Below, piece after piece: positions 60,083 to 64,000 of a DNA stretch of 64,000 bases. The notes under the pieces are model-generated. The model was not told where the DNA came from. It saw nothing but the letters and a program-made list of their open reading frames with translations, and did no database searches. The position numbers and the translations under genes are program-made. Origin of the DNA: Rufibacter sp. XAAS-G3-1. GTDB taxonomy: Bacteria; Bacteroidota; Bacteroidia; Cytophagales; Hymenobacteraceae. The DNA lies in assembly GCF_013623775.1 (NCBI RefSeq), contig NZ_JABFAM010000005.1:248001-312000 (forward strand), written 5' to 3'. How positions within the stretch are numbered: position 1 is the first letter of the stretch; the number at the start of each line of letters is the position of its first letter.

Positions 60083-63000
60083 ATGTCAGAAGAAAGAACG
60101 ATGAGGCTTAAACAGGTCGCAACCACCCTAAACATCAGCCTGACCACGGTAGTGGACTTCCTGGGCAAGAAAGGGGTTGAGATCGAGAATAAACCTACTT
60201 CAAAAATTACCCCGGAGCAGTTCAATATGCTGTCGAAAGAGTTTGCTTCCTCTATGCAGGCCAAGGCCGAGGCGGCAGATCTGAACCTCCCCGGGAAGAA
60301 GCCCCAACCGGAGGAGCGCCCAGAGCCTAAGAAGCAGCCTGAGCCAGAGCCGGAGATGTTTATCAAATCCAGCCAGGTGAGAACCCAGCCAGAAGCACCC
60401 AAGCCAGCGGCCCCGGCAGCTCCTGCGCCCCAAGCCGCTCCGGCCCCGGCCGCCGCTGGTGGTTCTTCCTTGCCAGGAATCAAGATTCTGGGCAAGATAG
60501 ACCTGGATGCGAAAGGCAGACCAGTGCCGAAACCAGCACCCGCTCCCGCCCCAAAGCCAGCCGAAACCCCTGCCCCGGTAGCACAGGCCCTAGCAGCGCC
60601 TACTCCGGCTCCTGTAGCGGAAGCCCCTGCAAAACCAGCAGAAGCACCAAGAGCGGCTGAAAAACCTGCTCCGGTAGAAACACCGGCACCAGCTGTACCG
60701 GCTCCAACGCCAGCTGCACCTGCGCCTGTTGCAACTCCGGCCCCGGCGCCACAAGCCCCGGTGGAAGCCAAAGCACCTGCTGCTCCGGTTGTAACTGAAA
60801 AACCTCAAGCACCAGCACCAGCTGCCCCGGCCCCAACGCCTGCACCGGTTGTTGAAGCTCCTAAACCCGCAGCTCCTGTACCGCAAGCCCCAAGACCAGA
60901 GCCAACTGCCCCGGCTCCGGCCGCAGCAGCGCCCGCTCCAACTCCGGCCGATAAGCCAGAAGAGCCCGTTGCGCCAGAAGTAGCCCAGTCCACCATCAAA
61001 GCCCAGGCAGACCAGCTGAAAGGCTTGACTGTATTGGGTAAAATTGAATTACCAGTAAGCGGTGGTCGTGGCAAAGGCGGTAAACCAGTGGCGTCTTCAG
61101 ATGAGCGCCGCAAAGGAAACCAGCCAGGTGGTCAAGGCCAACCGGGTCAAGGCCAGGGCGGCGGAGACAAGAAAAAACGCAAGCGTATTGAAGTTCCTAA
61201 AACTGGAGCCCAAGGCAATGCGGGTGGTGGTAATACTACTGCCGCCTCCCAAGGTCACCGCGCCGGTGATAGAGCCACCAGTACCCGTCCGTTAGGGACA
61301 GGACAGGCGGCTAACCGCCAAGGCGGAGCGGGTGGGCCAGGCCAAGGACAACGTCCAGGCGGTGGCGGAGGCTACCAGGGCAATCGTCCAGGTGGCGGCC
61401 CAGGCCCGGGCCAACGTCCGGGAGGGCCAGGACAACGTGCCGGAGCACCCAACGCCCCACGCGCTGAATTGACCGATAAGGAAATCCAGGATCAGATCAA
61501 GGCTACCCTGGCCCGCTTGAGCGGAGGCAAAGGCGGAAACCAGGGAAATCGTGCCAAATACCGCCGTGAGAAACGCTCGGCCGTGGCAGATGCCGCTGAT
61601 GAGCGCAGAATGCAGGAGCAGCTGGAGTCCAAGATTCTACGCGTAACCGAATTCGTGTCGGCCAATGACCTGGCCGCCCTCATGGACGTGAGCGTGAACG
61701 ACGTGATCAAGGCTTGTATGAACCTTGGGATGTTCGTCTCCATAAACCAACGTCTGGATGCGGAGGCCATCACCATCATCGCCGATGAATTTGGCTATGA
61801 TGTACAGTTTGCCTCGGCCGAGGAAGAGGAAAACATTGGGGTGGAAGAGGATGATGCAGAAGAAGATCTGCAGCCCCGTGCGCCAATTGTAACCATCATG
61901 GGTCACGTTGACCACGGTAAAACCTCTTTGCTGGACTACATAAGAAGAACAAAGGTAACCGCCGGTGAGGCCGGAGGTATCACCCAGCACATTGGCGCCT
62001 ACCAGGTAACCACTGAGGCCGGAAAAGACATCACGTTCCTGGATACGCCGGGTCACGAGGCCTTTACCGCCATGCGTGCCCGCGGGGCCAAAGTAACGGA
62101 CGTAGTTATCATTGTGGTAGCCGCTGACGATAGTGTGATGCCGCAGACGAAAGAGGCCTTGAACCACGCCCAAGCGGCCGGTTCGCCAATTGTGATTGCC
62201 ATCAACAAAGTGGATAAGCCAACCGCTAACCCAGACAAGATCCGTGAGGAACTGGCCCAGTTGAACGTACTGGTGGAAGAGTGGGGTGGTAAATACCAAA
62301 GCCAGGAGATCTCGGCCAAGACCGGGCAAGGGATTGACGAGTTGCTGGAGAAAGTATTGCTGGAAGCCGAATTATTGGAGCTGAAAGCGAACCCAGACCG
62401 CCGTGCCGTGGGTACCGTGATTGAAGCCGCCCTGGACAAAGGACGTGGCTACGTGGCGACCGTACTGGTACAAACCGGAACGCTGAAAATTGGTGATATT
62501 CTGGTAGCAGGCTCGCATTACGGCCGTGTGAAAGCCATGACCGATGTGTTAGGCCGCCGCCATAAGAAAGCCGGTCCATCCATGCCAATCCAAGTATTGG
62601 GTATTGACGGGGCGCCGCAAGCCGGCGATAAGTTTGTGGTGATGGAGACAGAGCGTGAAGCCCGCGAGATTGCCGTAAGCCGTCAGCAATTGCAGCGTGA
62701 GCAGAGCATGCGAACCAAGAAACACATTACCCTGGATGAGATCGGTCGTCGTTTGGCCATCGGTACGTTCAAGGAACTGAATGTGATTGTACGCGGTGAC
62801 GTGGATGGTTCCGTAGAGGCCCTTTCAGACTCCTTACTGAAACTGTCTACCGAAGAGGTACAGGTGAACATCCTTTCCAAAGGCGTAGGTCAGATCTCTG
62901 AGTCAGACGTGCTGTTGGCTTCGGCCTCAGATGCGATCATCATTGGTTTCCAGGTGCGTCCGTCTGTGAATGCCCGTAAGCTGGCAGAGAACGAGCAAAT

Positions 63001-63382
63001 CGATATCCGTCTGTACTCCATCATCTACAACGCCATCAATGAGCTGAAAGACGCCATGGAAGGTATGTTGGCGCCAACCGTACAAGAGGTGGTAGTTGCC
63101 AACGTAGAAGTACGCGAGGTGTTCAAGATCACCAAGGTGGGAACCATTGCCGGCTGTATGGTCACAGATGGCACCATTACCCGTAACTCCAAGATACGTC
63201 TGGTGCGCGATGGTATTGTGGTACACTCCGGTGAGATCCTGGCCCTGAAACGCTTCAAAGACGATGCCTCAGAAGTGAGACAAGGCTACGAGTGCGGTGT
63301 CAGCATCAAGAACTTCAACGATCTTCAGCAGGGCGACATTATTGAAGCCTACGAAGAGCGTGAGATCAAACGGACGCTGTAA
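60083..63382 (+). CDS. infB: Translation initiation factor IF-2
   Basis: 1099 residues from the ATG at 60083. An N-terminal HTH-like IF2_N ([21 protein letters not shown]) is followed by a ~200-residue Ala/Pro-rich region (about 95-305), a Gly/Gln/Arg-rich region (about 325-465), a second IF2_N ([24 protein letters not shown]), and the G domain with [18 protein letters not shown] and NKVDKP. Domains II-IV follow to the end. The Ala/Pro and Gly linkers are long but of a kind common in Bacteroidota. It places initiator tRNA on the ribosome. The operon ends here at a terminator. Confidence 0.96.
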   Translation: MSEERTMRLKQVATTLNISLTTVVDFLGKKGVEIENKPTSKITPEQFNMLSKEFASSMQAKAEAADLNLPGKKPQPEERPEPKKQPEPEPEMFIKSSQVRTQPEAPKPAAPAAPAPQAAPAPAAAGGSSLPGIKILGKIDLDAKGRPVPKPAPAPAPKPAETPAPVAQALAAPTPAPVAEAPAKPAEAPRAAEKPAPVETPAPAVPAPTPAAPAPVATPAPAPQAPVEAKAPAAPVVTEKPQAPAPAAPAPTPAPVVEAPKPAAPVPQAPRPEPTAPAPAAAAPAPTPADKPEEPVAPEVAQSTIKAQADQLKGLTVLGKIELPVSGGRGKGGKPVASSDERRKGNQPGGQGQPGQGQGGGDKKKRKRIEVPKTGAQGNAGGGNTTAASQGHRAGDRATSTRPLGTGQAANRQGGAGGPGQGQRPGGGGGYQGNRPGGGPGPGQRPGGPGQRAGAPNAPRAELTDKEIQDQIKATLARLSGGKGGNQGNRAKYRREKRSAVADAADERRMQEQLESKILRVTEFVSANDLAALMDVSVNDVIKACMNLGMFVSINQRLDAEAITIIADEFGYDVQFASAEEEENIGVEEDDAEEDLQPRAPIVTIMGHVDHGKTSLLDYIRRTKVTAGEAGGITQHIGAYQVTTEAGKDITFLDTPGHEAFTAMRARGAKVTDVVIIVVAADDSVMPQTKEALNHAQAAGSPIVIAINKVDKPTANPDKIREELAQLNVLVEEWGGKYQSQEISAKTGQGIDELLEKVLLEAELLELKANPDRRAVGTVIEAALDKGRGYVATVLVQTGTLKIGDILVAGSHYGRVKAMTDVLGRRHKKAGPSMPIQVLGIDGAPQAGDKFVVMETEREAREIAVSRQQLQREQSMRTKKHITLDEIGRRLAIGTFKELNVIVRGDVDGSVEALSDSLLKLSTEEVQVNILSKGVGQISESDVLLASASDAIIIGFQVRPSVNARKLAENEQIDIRLYSIIYNAINELKDAMEGMLAPTVQEVVVANVEVREVFKITKVGTIAGCMVTDGTITRNSKIRLVRDGIVVHSGEILALKRFKDDASEVRQGYECGVSIKNFNDLQQGDIIEAYEEREIKRTL

Positions 63383-63418
63383 TCCAGAAGAGATCAACTG
63401 TTCCTATCAACCAAAGAG

Positions 63419-63442
63419 AGCCCCGCCTGAGAAGGTGGGGCT
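63419..63442 (+). terminator. rimP-nusA-infB operon terminator
   Basis: AGCCCCGCCT pairs with AGGTGGGGCT (one wobble) and is followed by TTTTTT. Confidence 0.92.
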
Positions 63443-63463
63443 TTTTTGTGCTTAGCACCTTAG

Positions 63464-63502
63464 CCTTTAAGGCTGATTTTCTGAAAAGAGGCCGAAAACA
63501 GC
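63464..63502. repeat. Hairpin repeat, copy 35
   Basis: CCTTTAAGGCTGATTTTC left, GAAAAGAGGCCGAAAACAGC right. Confidence 0.7.
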
Positions 63503-63671
63503 GTGGTGCGCCTTTGAAGAAGGTGGTGGAGAGCAGAACCTATCCTCCACGAGGGGAATTCTTCTACTAGCGTTCTACTACCAGTTCTCTATAGCACGGA
63601 TTTTCGCCGGAGACACCTCACCCCAGTTCCTCCTCCCATCTAAGCTTGTAGGGAAAATTTCTTTTCTTGCT

Positions 63672-63788
63672 GTTCGGGAGTTCTACTCCTGAACCTGCCT
63701 GCCGGGGAGTTCCACTCCGCGGGGAGCCACGGGTAAAAGAAGGGGAGTGGAACTCCCCGGCAATAGGCTTCTGGAGTGGAACTCCGAA
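63672..63788 (+). repeat. Four-box palindrome element, copy 3
   Basis: Boxes at 63672-63694 (GTTCGGGAGT / ACTCCTGAAC), 63704-63720 (GGGGAGT / ACTCCGC), 63742-63758 (GGGGAGT / ACTCCCC) and 63769-63788 (TTCTGGAGT / ACTCCGAA), with GAGCCACGGG between the second and third. Order and spacing match the complement of 11436-11553. Confidence 0.9.
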
Positions 63789-63882
63789 AGAACGGTTTGA
63801 TTCTCTGGAATCTTTTGGAAATAAATAACCGTTCCTTTTTCCTACAAGATGAGCCTCCCACGGAGAGGGGAGCCCCGCTGAT

Positions 63883-63922
63883 GCGTTTCTGGCCTGTTTT
63901 ACTTAAAACAGGCCAGAAACGC
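63883..63922. repeat. Hairpin repeat, copy 36
   Basis: Perfect 18-bp arms GCGTTTCTGGCCTGTTTT and complement with a 4-nt loop ACTT. Confidence 0.95.
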
Positions 63923-64000
63923 AGGAACCAAAAGGTAGAGACCAGCCACTGCCTTGTCTCCGGCACGCATTGCTTTCTACGGTTAGTTTTCCCTGCGAGG

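Larger units (their letters stand above)
63383..64000. other. 0.6-kb repeat region after infB
   Basis: No gene. It holds a terminator, hairpin repeats 35 and 36, a GGAGGATAGG-type block (63530-63560), the four-box element copy 3, a CTCCCCTCTCCG block (63855-63876) inverted relative to 23630, and a GTAGAGACCAGCC dyad part near the end. Confidence 0.75.

Overview
The window reads as chromosomal DNA of a Bacteroidota bacterium, most likely Cytophagales/Hymenobacteraceae (Rufibacter- or Pontibacter-like; the genus is inference). Reasons: a MurF-alanine racemase fusion, DUF4834, DUF4230 and DUF5686 proteins, a CarB lacking its C-terminal allosteric domain, few Shine-Dalgarno sequences, frequent GTG starts, and promoters of the TTG-N19-TAnnTTTG type. 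Most of the window is GC-rich housekeeping DNA. Two stretches look AT-richer by eye: about 32.1-34.8 kb and 52.0-55.4 kb.

Layout. 0-8 kb: AI-2E-family permease (cut by the window edge), DEAD-box helicase, HTTM membrane protein, a Gly-Thr-Thr repeat lipoprotein, DCC-family protein and an Ala/Gly:cation symporter. 8-18 kb: carB, a DinG-like helicase, an old yellow enzyme with its MarR repressor and two matching operators, a DsbA-like protein. 18-26 kb: an AraC regulator divergent from a TolC-HlyD-MFS tripartite efflux operon, then an LTA-synthase-like phosphoglycerol transferase. 26-32 kb: barrel-like lipoprotein, pirin, luciferase-like flavin oxidoreductase, serine hydrolase, and a stump of a probable glucuronoyl-esterase-like gene. 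32-34.7 kb: a tripartite HipBST toxin-antitoxin operon with three regularly spaced operators, next to an Mrr-type restriction endonuclease. 34.8-48 kb: FkbM methyltransferase, DUF4834, YfhO, PLP deaminase, DUF4230, RecX, two EamA permeases, DUF5686 outer-membrane protein, VOC protein and two paralogous lipoproteins. 48-64 kb: murF-alr, Bax-inhibitor protein, a GT2 and a polytopic membrane protein, feoAB, and the rimP-nusA-infB operon.

The most striking content is non-coding. About 35 copies of a short (~40 bp) hairpin repeat sit mainly just after stop codons or in gaps. Their arms vary in matched pairs, so the fold rather than the sequence is kept. One copy lies in frame inside murF-alr. A second family is a composite of four palindromes with a GGAGT...ACTCC core (three loci). 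A third is a ~220 bp element in three copies, with nested complementary stems around a variable loop of constant length. It is a candidate structured RNA or DNA element. Two of these copies, with shared flanking mosaic repeats, bound a ~14 kb segment (26.5-40.3 kb) in inverted orientation. This segment carries the HipBST/Mrr islet.

No tRNA, rRNA, CRISPR array or transposase gene was seen.
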